The notes beneath the pieces were generated by a model that searched no databases, was not told where the DNA came from, and saw only the letters and a program-made list of their open reading frames with translations. Shown here piece after piece: positions 11,585 through 24,417 of a stretch of 64,000 bases of DNA. The translations under genes were made by a program, and so were the position numbers. Numbering within the stretch: the stretch's first letter is position 1; each line of letters starts with the position of its first letter. Origin of the DNA: Annona cherimola (lineage: Eukaryota; Streptophyta; Magnoliopsida; Magnoliales; Annonaceae); the NCBI GenBank assembly GCA_030490835.1, contig CM059975.1, forward strand, positions 54,613,174 through 54,677,173, read 5' to 3'.

Positions 11585-14500
11585 TGTGGAACCCCGATCT
11601 TTGAGACGTGTACAAAACCCTAGGGTTGTAAACCCTAGGTAATATATTTGAGAAATATATATTGATGGATATGAAATATATGGAAATGAAGGTTAAAATA
11701 ATTATGCATGAAATTCGGATGAATAGTGTACGTGAATAGTGAAACGTGAATAGTAAATGTGGGATTAAGGAATATATTAAGTTAATCACTTTGGATTAAC
11801 TTAATCATAAAAGACAAAAAAGGAAGCTTCCCACAAAAGGACAAAATAGCCACTTTTGGAATTTTTTATTATTTTCGGATTTTTAATTGATTTTTGGAAG
11901 AAAATGAAGAAAAATTCATATCTTGCAATCCGGACATCGGATTGAGATGAAATTTTTTATGGGTGGCTAAGATGTGATGATGGACATGATGAATGGTCCA
12001 AGATGTGATGAAAATCACAAATCAAGGGTCAAGATTCAACGTCATTTGAAAATGAAAAAGTAGCTTTACTTTTTCATTAATGAGAATTGACTTTTGATTA
12101 ATTTTAATTAATTAAAGAGATGAGTAATTAATGAAAATCTTCTGGAGCTTGGACTTTTGGGACCAAATCCAATGGCCCAAAATCAATCTTATAAAAAATC
12201 AACGGTTGAGATGAATTAGCTTTAAAATAATTAATTTTAATAAATAAAAAATCATAAATAAATAGGGGCTAGCTAGGGGGCAGGAGCTGCTGATTAGGGT
12301 GGCTGCACAAGGCTCAAAATATTGCATGGGATTTGGGAAAAAATATTTAGAATTAAATACCTCAAGCAAGGGGGTAAATTCCAATTTGATGAAAAATCAA
12401 AAACTATAAATAGGGGAGCATGGTGAACGACCAAGGCACACCCATTCCAGCTCCTTTGAGCATTTACAACCCCCAAAACACGTTTTGGCCATAAAGAGAG
12501 AAGGAGAGAAGGAAGGAGAGAGAAAATGGGAAGGAAATGAGGAGTTCTCCACTTCGGGTAAGCAATTTCTTCCCAAATTTCTTTTGAATGTTAAGTAGGA
12601 TAAAATCATGCTTAGATAATGCCTAAGCATGATAAAATAAGTAAATTTATAATGCTTAATTAGAATTATGCCGAAACATCGAAAATTTGGAGCAAAGATG
12701 GAGCATTCGGGAAGATAGCATATGATATGTGGAAATAATGCTCCAAATTTGATAAATGATGATTTTGGATGTATGATTATGATAAATATGATGTTGGAAT
12801 GATGATATATTAATTTCATGATTTTTGGAATTAAGGATTATGCTTAAGTGAATTTATGTTGATTTTTAGTATATGGAGAAAATGATTTTTTTGGCCAAGT
12901 AAATGATGATAAATTCAAAATGTATGAAATGTCCTATGATATACTAGGCATAAGGTATGTCATGATATTTTTTATTTTTGGAAAAAATATCAATTTTTGG
13001 AACCCATGAACAGAAACCACGTCTCTGTGAACTATAACCTCGGATGAACAGTACGTGAACAGTAATTGCTACAGTGCCATGAACAGTAATTATGAACAGC
13101 AAACAGCGTGATTTGGGGAAAAAATTGAGATTTATTTTTATATTTTATGAAGATATATGGATGGAATTTTTAAAGGATTTATGGATAAAAATCCATATAA
13201 ATGAGTAATGACTAAGTATCTTTATACGATTAACCTCTATGGGAATGAGGTAATGAAAGGTTATAAAGCAAGCATGGAAAGTAAACATAGAATGGATGGA
13301 TAAAATATCCATTTTCCTTGTATAGGAAAAAAAGGAAAGGAAAAGGTGGAGGACACGAACTGAGGAGGTAAGCAAGCACAACTTTGAAAATATGTTTTAT
13401 TCTGAAGTATTTATGAAATGTGTTTAAGGGTGGCCATTCCTATAATGTTTTGAAATGATGAATGTTTATGAATTTTTATGAAAAGTCATGCCGGCATATT
13501 GATATCATGTGATGTTCATGGACATGTGCACATGTATGATGTATAAGGAAGAGGCTTTGGTGAAGGTAGAAAGCGGATCAGAGAGTCCCCCTTCATTATT
13601 GCCGAGTCGTATGGGCTGTGTGCCGACGGCGTCCTCCCCAGAGGTGGAGGCAAAGGAATGTTATGTTTGAATGAATGCATTGCATTTTCATACATGGATT
13701 GAAAAGGAAAGCATGGATTTGAAATTATGTTTTTAAGGGATGGTGCAAATAATTCTCTACATGAGAATGACAAGTTACCTGGTGTAAGAGGTATATAACG
13801 CTGGGGAAATCAAAAGTCATGCATCTAGGAACCATGTAGGCGTTAAGAGGAAGAGAGGTTCCTCTTAATGAGGCCAAGTCGGAGACAACCGGCGTATTGG
13901 ACCATGTTATGTGAGATGTTCCCTGAGCTAGCGTACCCGCACACGAAGGTTTATGTCAGGAGTGGAAAGGAAGCATTTGCACATCCAATGTTTATGAAAA
14001 GGTTTCTATTCCATTGATAGTTGATCACTTGCTAAGTGTCTCCTATCAAATGGTGAGAAATGCATTTACAAATGGTTTACATGAAAGGTTTTTATGAAAG
14101 GTTTATGAAAGGTTTCCAAAAATGGTTTACGAAAAGGTTTCTATTCCGTTGGTAGTTGATCACTTGATAAGTGTCTTCTATCGAATGGAGAGGAATGCAT
14201 TTAAAATGAAAAATGCTTGCTTATTGAGTTTCGACTCATGTTTTGTTTTCCCAACCTCAGACAGGTGTAGGGAAAGCCAAGAGATGAAGGGCATGAGTTG
14301 CTAAAGGAAAAGAGGAATCTACAAAGGTTAGTAGATTTTTGTATGAATAGATTCCCTAATGGGATATGATGAAAAAGGACATAGGTTGTATGAAATTATG
14401 AAGTTATGAATAATATGAGAAGTTGATGATTTATGATGATATGGATAAGTCAATTATGAATGATGATGAGCATATGTTTATGTGATGAAAGAAAAGAAAA

Positions 14501-14637
14501 AGAAAAAGAAAAAAAAATTGGATGAGATCCAATTAAGTACCCGCCGCGTGATCAGGGCAACAATCCTGATTCACACTTACCAATCGACAAGATCCCGGAG
14601 TAAGGACAAATGTGACGGCTCGGTTCGGGGCGCCACA
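11585..14637 (+). repeat. 3' LTR of the LARD, 3053 bp
   Basis: Same length as the 5' copy, with about 17 scattered substitutions by eye (for example near 12140, 12235, 13100, 13433, 13825, 14055 and 14090). Ends CGCCACA, followed by the target duplication GTAGT. Confidence 0.93.
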
Positions 14638-15178
14638 GTAGTATTACTGAAAATAGAGAATAGAACTACTCATTATGGCAACTAATATGGATTCTTGGAT
14701 AGCCATCCAAGATGGGTTACTCTACCTACAGTGAAAGAGCCTCCGACTGGATCGAGGAGGACGTGAGATTAGTAAAGAGTAATGCTAAGGCAATGAATTC
14801 ACTATTTTATTGATAGCTTCTGAGTATGATAGAGTGTTTTCCTATTTAACTGCCAAGGAGATATGAAACACTCTAACCTCAATATATGAGGGAACTTCTC
14901 AAGTTCAAGGGATAAGAAGAAACATTTTGATTAGAGAACTAGAAAGTTTTAACATGCTTGATACAGATAACATATATAAAATATTTGCTAGATTCTTTAA
15001 AATTACTAATGCTTTAAAAGGCTTAGGAAAGGTAATATTTGAATTGGAACAGTTCATGAAGATCTTGGGAGCTCTAATTGAATCTTGGACTCCCAAGATT
15101 ACTGCAATTGAAGAGGCAAAAGACCTCAATGCGCTGAAGTTAGAATACTTAATCAGTTTATTGATAACTTTATAAAAA
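14638..15178 (+). pseudogene. gag: Copia gag, middle part
   Basis: Resumes the gag interrupted at 7795. It reads ATNMDSWIAIQDG..., then KSNAKAMNSLF, AKEI, TLTSIYEGTSQVQG, ARFFKITNALKGLGK and SWTPKITAIEEAKDL, matching residues of the gag at 24505-25382 (UBN2-like copia gag domain). Stops and small frame slips break it, including a TGA after AKEI where the relative has Trp. The homology fades near 15178. Confidence 0.85.
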
Positions 15179-15249
15179 TAGAGTCATCAAGACTCATTTT
15201 GCACTCATTTGGATTGCTAATTTAAGATAAAGATGTCAATATTTATGTG

Positions 15250-17800
15250 TGTGGCGCCCCAAACCTAAGATGATTTATCTTCAGAATTGTTTGGCTAGTA
15301 AATTGTGAGAAGGATTATGACCCTATTCAAAGAGTGGGGTCTTCAATTTAATCTCATTTCAATTTACAAGCAATCACATACTTGTAATTAAAATCACATA
15401 ATATTTATAAGATATTAAAATATATATTTACATATCAGTCTTTATAACTTGGTAATATTTTATCCTCACAACGTATTCATTTACACTAAGTATATAAGAA
15501 TAATATAGCCTTAAGAGTCTCTAAATTGCAACATTTTTTCTTGAATTTTTTTGTACCTGTCTAAGATTGGGAAAATAAAATGTGAGTACTAAACTCAGTA
15601 AGCAAGCATTTTCATCCAAGTAAACACTTTCAACCTAAATTTTGACATTTCATAATAAATGCATTTGCAAATGCATATTTTGCATTCATGCTTTATACCT
15701 TCACAAATGGTGCACTAGCTAGGCGACCATCAATACATCTCCTCCCTATTTTAGGAAGTGTGCCGCAAGCCTTTGGGCCTGTATTAGTGACTTGGTCCCA
15801 TTAGAGAGGGACTTTGGTCTGCTTATATGTCTAAAATGGACCTATACCTTTGTGTACTGTGCGTCATACACATGGTAGCATGAATTTTAAGAAATAACCA
15901 CATTCATCATTCTATATCCTTTTCAAGTTGAGAAAATTTTGAACAATCATTTTCAAGAAAAAATTTAATAAATACAATGTCTAAATCATATTATGGGGAT
16001 GACCATCCTTAAAAAAATTTAAAAACATCATAATAAAAGAATTTGGAAGACATTTCAATATTTTTAAAATTAAAGAATTTTAAAAGCATTGCTTGTTGGT
16101 CCTGAGTTTATGGAAAAACTCAAGAGGGGAGGGTGAATTGAGTTCTTGAAAAATTCTTTTGTTGTATTAAGTTTAAACCCTTACGAGTTTAATCTCCTTG
16201 ATGCAACATGCTAAGAAATGAAATGAGAGAGTGCAAATAGGATATAAAATGAAAGCAATCAAACCACACAAGAGACAACAATATACAGTAGTTCGGGCAA
16301 CCTTCCCTACTCCACTCTTCCAAGTGTACACCCCTTGTGTCTTGGGTTCCAATATTGTATATTCAATACAATCTAAAGAACCTGCTCTCTTCTAGGTTTT
16401 AGCTCTATGAGGCATATACAATAATAACTTATTAATGAGACTAACTCAAACTAACTAAGTCTAATCTATTTGTGAGATAAACTCAAACCAATTAAGCAAA
16501 ACCCATTAGTGAGGCAAACTCAAACCAACCCCAAATTTTGCTTCTTCTTGAATTTAGTCTCCCACATTGATTCAAGGTAACAACACAAAATAAAATAAAT
16601 AAAAGAGAATTTACACTTTGCAACGTGTAATCAATCAACTTCGGAAGCTCATTATTATGTGAAGAAGATGATCTTGTAAGCTTACTTAAAGTAGTAGCAC
16701 TTGAAGCTTTAATATTTGTTCAAATGATGTCAATAATCTTGAATATTGGAAGGTGTAAGCTCATCTTGTGTTTCTTACTCCCTTCACATTCATACTTCAA
16801 TGACATTTATAGAGGAGAAGAAGATCTAGTCATTGGAGTGGTGATTGGCGTGTATTTAATGCTCCAATGTTCGAATTTTTGACCGTTATAACTTGAAATC
16901 TCAAGTGGAGTCAACTTGGGATGAGTGGAGTTGGCTTGGGATGAGTGGAGTGGACTTGGGCTGCGACTTTGCTTTTGTTAGAACTTGCTGTCCATTTTTT
17001 GCCTCCGAAGTCGCGGGTGAAGTCGACTTGGTTTGAGACTTCACTATGTTGTCTTTTCAAAGTTGCAGGCGAAGTCAACTTGGGCTGAGACTTCACCCAA
17101 GTTGTAGTCTGAGTCGACTTGGGTCTGCAACTTGACTTGTTTGCACTTTGAAACTTTGCTCCTTTCATTTTTATACATATAATTAGAGTATAATATCTAA
17201 GTACACTTATACATATTCATTAGATCCTTTTTAAGGTTATTTTAATGGTTTGTTAATCATTAAAATCCAATTAATCTTTTTTAAAGCAAGCATATGATCT
17301 ACATTGCTTGCTTACCTTAGAATCTCAATCCACTTTCTCAATTTTTTCTTTACCTTTTCCTACACAAGTGAGACGGGCTTTGTCATGAAAGATCACCTAT
17401 AAATATTTTTTTTCATATTTCCTTATATGTTGCTCTCATTGCGTGTATTTTCTATGTATAAACTCACATTTTCAAAAATTTATTATTATTTATTTATTAT
17501 TATTATTATATACAAACATTGATACAAATTTAATACTTTATAATTAATCTAAACCATACATACGATTAACGAGGTGTGGTTCATCCCCTATCATCTCATT
17601 TTGTAGAATTTTCAAAATTCTAAAATTTCATGTTTTGAAAATTTACAAAGTTTAATAGACTACTATTTAAATTTTTACCTATTTATTACCACAATTAAAA
17701 TCAACTTATTAAGAAAATCCAAAATTTAAACCTGTGATTGATACTTGTCAATCGCGTCCGTCCTCATGTTTAAAGTCTCTTAAAATTTTATCATAATAAT
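15250..17800 (-). mobile_element. Gypsy-type LTR remnant
   Basis: The plus strand begins TGTGGCGCCCC at 15250, the reverse of a chromovirus-type LTR end. Inside are the reverse forms of features shared with the other gypsy LTRs: the TTACTGAGT...GTACTCAC segment near 15590, the GGCCAAGTC-like segment near 15760 and the GTAAGCAAGC segment near 17310. A solo copia LTR splits it at 16094-17303. No primer site or coding region is attached. The right boundary is unclear; 17800 is an estimate. Confidence 0.6.
16094..17303 (-). mobile_element. Solo copia LTR, 1210 bp
   Basis: A single SIRE/Maximus-like LTR in minus orientation with perfect 5-bp target duplications TTGCT at 16089-16093 and 17304-17308. 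The left end TGTTGGTCCTGAG matches the LTR edges at 25431 and 35328. It holds GTCGAC-type motifs (about 16905-17130) upstream of a TATA-like CTATAAATG (minus strand, near 16810). Solo LTRs arise by recombination between the two LTRs of a full element. Confidence 0.88.
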
Positions 17801-18439
17801 AAATATATCATTTATTATTTTCTGTTAGTGCCATCATAGTATATTAATTAAAGAAACTGCATATAGTATGGAGAATTTTCCAATTATTATATATGCACAC
17901 GTATTTCCTAATTAATTAAAGATAGGCACATACTATACATGATAGGCACACACTACACAAAAATCAGCATCCAGCCAAAATAAATGAAAGGAAAAAAATT
18001 AGCATAAAGCTATACGTGACATAAAATGTATTAAATAAAAAAAATTACCAAAACCTGTGTAGACGTTCAAGTTTGCTCTATCTTGTATCCGGCTATCTTA
18101 TACTATTTCTTCTTTTCTCATATTAGACGGGTTTTCCTCTATCCTCCGTTCAAGTTTGCTCTATCTTGTATCTGGCTATCTTATACCATTTCTCCTTTCT
18201 TTTATAAAGTTATTATATTACACGCATTTAACTGCACTTAAGATCCGTCCATCGCAGGCTTCCAGATCACGCTTTTGCATGGGTGTTACGGTCGGCTAAT
18301 ATCTTCTAGACTAATTTCACTTCCTCACGCTGGTTATGCATGTAATTAGAGATTCCACGTGGCCATTCATCCTTTAACCAAGGCCCTTTTAACGACAACT
18401 ATATGGTTTGCATTACACATATTAATGCACGTAGTTTAA
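17800..18439. other. Unclassified AT-rich DNA with a short duplication
   Basis: No gene. A segment of about 40 bp (cgttcaagtttgctctatct...) occurs near 18064 and again near 18147, an 83-bp spacing, so a small tandem duplication with one or two differences. Confidence 0.55.
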
Positions 18440-19340
18440 AATGGATTGTTTAAAAATTTCCTTAAAATATTCACTATAATCTAATCCGTCAAATTTTAAA
18501 ACATATCAAATTAACGATTAATTTCTAATTACATGAAAAAATAATTAGAATTGGTTAAGATATGAACATTTGAAATTAACTAATATAATTCATTCAATTT
18601 TTAATTTTCTATCCAATTTGTAATTATATTTATATAATCTAATCCATTCACTAAGTAGAGTACATTAATCTAGGCTTACCCATGGAAACTCATATAAAAT
18701 GGAGTTGTATATATAATAATAGTTCAATTAAAAAAGTGTGCAATGCATAGTAGATATAAACATATATGCCCGTTCAAGTATCGCCGGACATACCATGCAT
18801 GATGGATGCATGCATCTTTTTCAATGCAACTATTGAATTTATATAAATGCTTTATTAAATCATTTTTCATAATTTAATCCATTCATATTATTGAACAGAT
18901 TAATTGAACCATCCATTTCAATTTTCATATAAAAATGATTAGTATAGATTAAGATATTAGCATTCAAAATTAATTCATGAAATGTCATCTGATTTTGGTT
19001 GTTTGAAAATCTTCTAAATATAACTTTTATAATCGAGTCCGTCCACTATGTAGGGCATATTAAAATAAACTTACCCCTAACATTTCATGTAAAATTGCGT
19101 TATATATACCAAGATATTAATTCAATAAACACTTAACTAAAAATATAAAAAATGAACAGGAAGTTCCTGAACGTGCATAGCTTGCTTGGGTTTAACTTTC
19201 ATGCATGTTTTTCAATGCACTCAATTTGAGCACTTTATTTAGTTATTTTCTATAATCTAATCCATCTAAATTAAAGAGCATATTAATTAACACTTTTCAT
19301 TGAATTTTCATGTCAATCTGAGTTATGTATTCTTAGATCT
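18440..19340 (+). repeat. Degenerate tandem repeat, about 390-bp period
   Basis: Landmarks of the type ATAATCTAATCCRTC occur near 18477, 18637, 18870, 19032 and 19254. Alternate landmarks are about 384-395 bp apart, so roughly two and a half copies of a 390-bp unit made of two unequal halves. Segments such as the TTTCAATGCAACT/TTTCAATGCACTC pair recur. It lies upstream of the TATA box at 19767 and may be the U3 of that LTR. Confidence 0.6.
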
Positions 19341-20255
19341 AAGGAAAATAGTATGGATGAATATAAGCCATTAATTAGGACCCCCTAATTAGCCTAAATT
19401 TTTCCCATTTATTTTTATTTTTCCGAAAGGTCCATGAATTTATATAGTTTCATTTGCTATATTCAGATTTTTGAAATTCATTCCTGAAAAATTTATAAAA
19501 TTTCATTTTCATATCTTACCTTTATCAAATTGTAATTTACTCCATTTTCTCATAAATCTCAAATTTAATTTTTTTTAAAATTTTCAATTAGGTCCTTATT
19601 GTATGTGGACGTGATTTTATGGGAAGAAGTGCAGATTTTTGGTAGCTTTTTTTAAAAAATGAAAAGCAGAATTATATGGGTGAAAATATAACAGTGTACA
19701 TGTGAGGATAAGTATGGTAATTTTTAAGCTTCAAATGAAGTGAAAATTATGGGTTAAATGCAGCATTATAAAAAGGGAGAATGGGAGGCAGCATGGGACG
19801 TTCTTTTGGCCAGCAAGGAAAAGAGAAAATAAATAGCAGGGACGTTCCATTAAGAAGGAGGAAAGGAAGAAGGACAAAAAAGAAAAAGAGGGAAAGAAGA
19901 GGAGAATTTAGCTAGGGCAAAGGGAAGGCAACAACAACATTACAAGTAGGTGGTCTATCCATGCTTTGATTTTGATAAACGAGATATTCTTTACTCAAGT
20001 GATGCCTCTTAAAATTGGGTTCATTAATGCATATTAAATGGATGATTTACACAGCCCATAATGTCATTAATAAATGTCAAATGAGTAGAAAGTTTCACTT
20101 CAAACATTTAAGAAGTAATGTAAATGATTTAGGGCAGTTTTGGACAAGGTATCTATGCTGAAATTTAATTTAACTGCAGTATATGTAGCTGTTTTAAACA
20201 TTTATTGTGTATTGATTAGTTGAATTGTTTTGAAGTTAAATTAATGAAATTCCAA
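19341..20255 (+). repeat. Gypsy LTR, 5' part with promoter
   Basis: A plus-strand LTR segment with TATAAAAAG at 19767-19775, followed by a purine-rich leader. From 20031 to 20255 it matches 52720-52945 with few changes, showing that both belong to one LTR family. It is cut at about 20255 where the minus-strand copia element begins. The 3' part of the same family is at 30132-30698. Confidence 0.65.
19767..19775 (+). promoter_or_regulatory. LTR TATA box
   Basis: TATAAAAAG, followed 60-150 bp later by a purine-rich leader typical of plant LTR transcripts. Assigned by position and sequence only. Confidence 0.55.
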
Positions 20256-20383
20256 CAACAAACATTCAACCAAAAACTATCATAAAGACTTAAACTCATA
20301 TTAGACTCAAATCCCTATCTCTTTTAGACTCAAATCCCTATCTCTTCTCCCCCTTTTTGTCAATGTATCAAAAATATATGAGG

Positions 20384-20414
20384 TTGCTCCCCCAAAACAG
20401 GTGCTCCCCCTCAG
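20384..20414 (-). other. Two polypurine tracts
   Basis: On the minus strand, CTGAGGGGGAGCAC and, 13 nt later, TTTTGGGGGAGCAAC, just after the pol stop codon. Doubled G-rich tracts of this kind prime plus-strand synthesis in plant copia elements. Confidence 0.7.
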
Positions 20415-20420
20415 TTTGTG

Positions 20421-23400
20421 CTAGGTTAATTCAATCATTCCCATGTCATTTCTAATCTTGTAAAATGGTTCTGTTGCTAGAGGTTTTGTGAATATATCTG
20501 CAATTTGATCTTCAGTTCTTACATATTCCAAACATATGTCATGATTTTCTACATGTTCTCTAATAAAATGATGTCTAAGGTCTATATGTTTGGTCCTAGA
20601 ATGCAATACTGAATTTTTAGTTAAACATATGCCACTTGTGTTATCACATCTAATAGGTATATCTTTAAAATCCATGCCATAGTCCTTAAGTTGTTGTTTC
20701 ATCCAAAGTAATTGGGCACAACAGCTCCCGGCAGCAATGTATTCGGCTTCCACCGTAGATAGAGCAACACTAGTTTTTTTTCTTGAAAACCATGAAACCA
20801 ACATGTTTCCAAGAAATTGACATGTTCCACTAGTGCTTTTTCTATCTACTTTGTAACCGGCGAAATCCGCATCCGAGTAGCCGATTAGATCAAAATTAGA
20901 GCCCTTTGGATACCAAAATCCTATGTTGGTAGTGTCCACTAAATATCTGAAAATTCTTTTCACAGCTACCAAGTGTGATTCTTTTGGACGTGAATGAAAT
21001 CTAGAGCACATACACACACTAAACAATATATCAGGCCTAGAAGCAGTTAAATATAATAAAGAACCTATCATGCTTCTATACAATTTTAAATCAATTATTT
21101 TTCCTTTCTCATCTTTGTCGATTTTGATTGTTGAGCTCATAGGCGTGTTTGCTCCTTTGCTATTCTCCATGCCAAACTTCTTCAGCATTTCTTTGATATA
21201 CTTGGACTGGTTAATGAAAATTCCTTCATTTAGTTGCTTGATTTGCAGTCTAAGGAAGAAATTCAGCTCTCCCATCATGCTCATCTCAAATTCTTTCTGC
21301 ATAAGCTCAGAAAATTCTTGATAAAGAATCTCATTAGTAGCACCAAAAATAATGTCATCAACATAAATTTGAATAATCAAGATATCCTTTTCTTTGTATT
21401 TGATAAACAAAGTGGTGTCTACCTTTCCCTTTTGAAAGTCATGATCAATCAGAAATTTGCTTAATCTTTCATACCAAGCCCTTGGAGCTTGTTTTAATCC
21501 ATATAATGCTTTGGTTAATTTGTATACAAATTTAGATTGATCTTTCTCCTCAAATCCAGGTGGTTGTTCAACATACACCTCTTCATTTATATATCCATTC
21601 AAAAATGCACTTTTAACATCCATTTGAAACAATTTAAAGTTCATGTGAGATGCAAAAGCTAGTAAGATACGAATAGCTTCTAATCTAGCAACCGGGGCAT
21701 AGGATTCCTCAAAATCTATTCCTTCTTCTTGTGGGTATCCCTTTGCCACAAGTCTAGCTTTGTTTCTCACTACAAGTCCACTTTCATCTAATTTGTTCAT
21801 AAAGACCCATTTTGTGCCAATAACAGTACAATCTTTTGGTCTTGGAACAAGATGCCAAACTTTGTTTCTTTCAAATTGATTTAGCTCTTCTTGCATTGCT
21901 ATAATCCAGTTTTCATCATCAAGAGCTTGATCAATATTGGATGGTTCAATCTTAGATACAAAAGCATATTGTCCACAAATATTTTGTTTTGATCTTCTAG
22001 TTTTTACACCTTCATATACATTCCCTATAACTTGCTCAATTGGATGGGTATGTTTGAACTTTAAATCAGTTGGAGGTTTATAGGAGTTATTACCTTCACT
22101 TACCCTTTCCTTCATGGAGTCTTCTTGCTTTTCCACATGCAGTTTTTCAAGGCTACTTGTTATATCATCTGCATCACTTAAATCATCTTTTCTTTTGGAG
22201 CATGAGTTATATTCATCAAAAATAACATGTATTGACTCTTCTACAACTTGGTTTCTTTTATTGAAGACTCTATATGCTTTGCTATTTGATGAGTAACCAA
22301 GGAATATTGCCTCATCACTTTTAGCATCTAGTTTTCCCAAGTTGGTTTTTCCATTATTCAAAACATAGCATGTGCATCCAAAAGCATGAAAATAAGAGAT
22401 ATTTGGTTTCCTTCCTTTCCATAGCTCATATGGGGTCTTTTTCAAGATTGCTCTAATGGTAACTCGATTCAAAACATGACAAGCTGTACTTACAGCTTCA
22501 CCCCAAAATTTCTTGGATAGTTTGCTCTCATTTAGCATTGTTCTAGCCATCTCTTGTATAGTTCTGTTTTTCCTTTCAACTACTCCATTTTGTTGTGGAG
22601 TTCTTGGTGCAGAAAATGTGTGATGAATTCTTTTTTTATTACATAATTCTATGAATCGTTTGTTTTCAAATTCACCACCATGATCACTTCTTATAATCAT
22701 AATAGTACTTTGTTTTTCATTTTGCACCAAATTGACAAAAGTTGCAAACATAGAGAAGGCTTCATCTTTGCTAGCTAAGAGAATTACCCATGTGAATCTT
22801 GAAAAATCATCAACTATTACAAACACATATTTCTTTCCACCAATGGTTAGAATGTCGGATGGCCCATATAGATCCATGTGTAGCAATTCAAGTGGCCTAG
22901 TGGTGGAGATTTCCTTTTTGGTAGAGAAAGGCATTTTAGGTTGTTTTGATAATTGACATGCCTTGCAAATTTTGTCTTTGTCATTTTTCAACTTTGGCAA
23001 GCCTTCTACCAAACTCTTCTTCCATAGGGTCTTTATATTTCCCATGTTTATATGCCCAAGCCTTTTATGCCAAACCCATGGATCATTATCAATGGCCATT
23101 AGACATTGACCATCTAGTTCATCAAGTGAAACCAAATATACATTTCCATGTCTATTTCCACTAAACATGATATGTTCTCCATCAAATACATTACATATAG
23201 ATGATTCAAACACAACCTTGTATCCTTTGTCACATAATTGACTAATGCTCATTAGATTGTGCTTGAGTCCTTCAACAAACAAAACATCTTCCGTGCATGC
23301 ATTTGAAATACTATATATGTTTCCTTTACCTTTAATTTTACCTTTCTCATTATTACCAAAGGCAACCGTTCCATCGTTGCAAGGCTTAAGTTTATGAAAT

Positions 23401-23453
23401 AAACTTCTTTTTCTGGTCATATGCCTTGAACAACCGCTATCCATGAACCACAC
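20421..23453 (-). CDS. pol: Copia pol polyprotein, 1010 codons, open
   Basis: One uninterrupted frame encoding the enzymes for cDNA synthesis and integration. Protease has DSGCSRH at residues 5-11. The GAG-pre-integrase zinc region has HKRLGH (129-134) and CKAC (163-166). The integrase triad is D194 (HMDLYG), D257 (IRSDHGGEF) and E293 (NGVVERKNR), the D,D-35-E spacing. Reverse transcriptase begins near TKWVF and keeps [12 protein letters not shown] and YVDD. RNase H keeps [22 protein letters not shown] and [10 protein letters not shown]. One odd residue is Arg in FFLRLQIKQ, where a small residue is usual. The initiating Met is the first of this frame; in the living element pol was probably joined to gag. 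It is the only full-length pol here with every catalytic motif visible, yet gag is broken and the 3' LTR is lost. Confidence 0.92.
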   Translation of the reverse strand: MWFMDSGCSRHMTRKRSLFHKLKPCNDGTVAFGNNEKGKIKGKGNIYSISNACTEDVLFVEGLKHNLMSISQLCDKGYKVVFESSICNVFDGEHIMFSGNRHGNVYLVSLDELDGQCLMAIDNDPWVWHKRLGHINMGNIKTLWKKSLVEGLPKLKNDKDKICKACQLSKQPKMPFSTKKEISTTRPLELLHMDLYGPSDILTIGGKKYVFVIVDDFSRFTWVILLASKDEAFSMFATFVNLVQNEKQSTIMIIRSDHGGEFENKRFIELCNKKRIHHTFSAPRTPQQNGVVERKNRTIQEMARTMLNESKLSKKFWGEAVSTACHVLNRVTIRAILKKTPYELWKGRKPNISYFHAFGCTCYVLNNGKTNLGKLDAKSDEAIFLGYSSNSKAYRVFNKRNQVVEESIHVIFDEYNSCSKRKDDLSDADDITSSLEKLHVEKQEDSMKERVSEGNNSYKPPTDLKFKHTHPIEQVIGNVYEGVKTRRSKQNICGQYAFVSKIEPSNIDQALDDENWIIAMQEELNQFERNKVWHLVPRPKDCTVIGTKWVFMNKLDESGLVVRNKARLVAKGYPQEEGIDFEESYAPVARLEAIRILLAFASHMNFKLFQMDVKSAFLNGYINEEVYVEQPPGFEEKDQSKFVYKLTKALYGLKQAPRAWYERLSKFLIDHDFQKGKVDTTLFIKYKEKDILIIQIYVDDIIFGATNEILYQEFSELMQKEFEMSMMGELNFFLRLQIKQLNEGIFINQSKYIKEMLKKFGMENSKGANTPMSSTIKIDKDEKGKIIDLKLYRSMIGSLLYLTASRPDILFSVCMCSRFHSRPKESHLVAVKRIFRYLVDTTNIGFWYPKGSNFDLIGYSDADFAGYKVDRKSTSGTCQFLGNMLVSWFSRKKTSVALSTVEAEYIAAGSCCAQLLWMKQQLKDYGMDFKDIPIRCDNTSGICLTKNSVLHSRTKHIDLRHHFIREHVENHDICLEYVRTEDQIADIFTKPLATEPFYKIRNDMGMIELT

Positions 23454-23502
23454 GTTGTTTGCCTTTGCCTTGAAACATATCTGAAAAATAAACTAGTAGA
23501 TC

Positions 23503-24417
23503 TTATCTCTTTGGTACCCATTTTATGGGTCCATTTGGGTTAGTAATATGATTCAATTTTTGTTGCTCTAACTTAGAAAGCCCAAATCTTGTGTTCCTTG
23601 GAACCCAAACTAATTTTGCACCATGGTCATATAGTTTTTTAAAGTTACATTTATAGGTTTTATGACCCATTTTATTGCAGAAATTGCAAGCCATAGATAA
23701 TCTTGTAGTAGGCCTCCAAGTATGTAATGGATCAAACGTTGGCCTTTTAGTCCACATAACATTTTTCCTTTGTGGCTTGTGTATAGGTGCAGTTTTGGTT
23801 TGATATTTCCCAAGTATTGGCACATTTGATTTGCCACTTTCTTTTTGCTCAAATGTATAGTATCCAAGAGCTCTTTTATTCGTTTGGGAGGTCATATTCA
23901 GAAACATTTTTACATTTTCTCCTGGATTAGAGAACTTGGCTAATGATTCATTTAATGATTCATTTAATGATTCGTTCTCCTTTTTCAGTTTCGCTACTTC
24001 TTTCAAAAGCAAATCATTTTCATCTTTCAATTTTGATGAACTTTCAGCTAGTTTTCCATTTACAATAATAACGTAGTTACATTGTTGTCTTTTTAATGAC
24101 AACTTGTTTCCTAGCTTTTTGATTTCTTCATATAATGAATCATATGCAATTTGCAGTTCTTCTAATTCAGCACATTTGAGGCATTCTTGAAAAGAAGAAT
24201 AACTTGATTGAGAATGGCAAGGTTTGGAAGTTACCTCTTCATTGCTTGTGCACTTTGTTGAGATGGTTTGTTCTTCCAAAACTTCAGTTGTGTTCAAACA
24301 CAACAAGTTTTCTTCTTGTTCGATCCGTGCCATGTAGCATATTCTAGCACAATTTGCCGCCTCGAATTCGTCGGTTGAGGAGCTGCTTGTTGATGAGGTT
24401 TCTTCATTGACGTACAT
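23503..24417 (-). CDS. gag: Copia gag C-terminal part: coiled coil and zinc knuckle
   Basis: A 304-codon frame between gag and pol. It has a Ser/Thr-rich start, a Lys/Glu/Leu-rich probable coiled coil around residues 80-165 (with a repeated NESLNESLNESL), and a CCHC knuckle CNFCNKMGHKTYKC near residue 245, which would bind element RNA. It ends PNGPIKWVPKR, a segment that precedes protease in this copia group. Its ATG is probably internal to an ancestral gag-pol frame; a frame change near 24420-24510 separates it from the upstream gag, and a stop at 23503 from pol. Confidence 0.75.
   Translation of the reverse strand: MYVNEETSSTSSSSTDEFEAANCARICYMARIEQEENLLCLNTTEVLEEQTISTKCTSNEEVTSKPCHSQSSYSSFQECLKCAELEELQIAYDSLYEEIKKLGNKLSLKRQQCNYVIIVNGKLAESSSKLKDENDLLLKEVAKLKKENESLNESLNESLAKFSNPGENVKMFLNMTSQTNKRALGYYTFEQKESGKSNVPILGKYQTKTAPIHKPQRKNVMWTKRPTFDPLHTWRPTTRLSMACNFCNKMGHKTYKCNFKKLYDHGAKLVWVPRNTRFGLSKLEQQKLNHITNPNGPIKWVPKR

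Larger units (their letters stand above)
7796..14637 (+). mobile_element. Non-autonomous gypsy element (LARD type)
   Basis: Two LTRs of exactly 3053 bp flank an interior of only 736 bp. Perfect 5-bp target duplications (GTAGT at 7791-7795 and 14638-14642) bracket it. The LTRs begin TGTGGAACCCC and end GGGCGCCACA. The interior has a tRNA-Met-like primer site and a polypurine tract but no coding sequence, so it must borrow gag and pol. This is the layout of a large retrotransposon derivative (LARD). The LTR end and polypurine context resemble chromovirus (Tekay/Del) elements. The LTRs differ at only about 17 places by eye and by no length change, making it the youngest dated insertion here. Confidence 0.92.
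5321..15180 (+). mobile_element. Ty1/copia (SIRE/Maximus-like) relic, split
   Basis: Plus-strand remnant: 5' LTR (5321-7671), a degenerate tRNA-Met primer site, the first codons of gag (7721-7795), then, beyond a nested gypsy element (7796-14637), the next part of gag (14638-15178). The two gag pieces line up with consecutive parts of the gag at 24505-25382, proving the split. Pol and the 3' LTR are missing; the copy ends near 15180, about 70 bp before a gypsy LTR. Confidence 0.85.
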
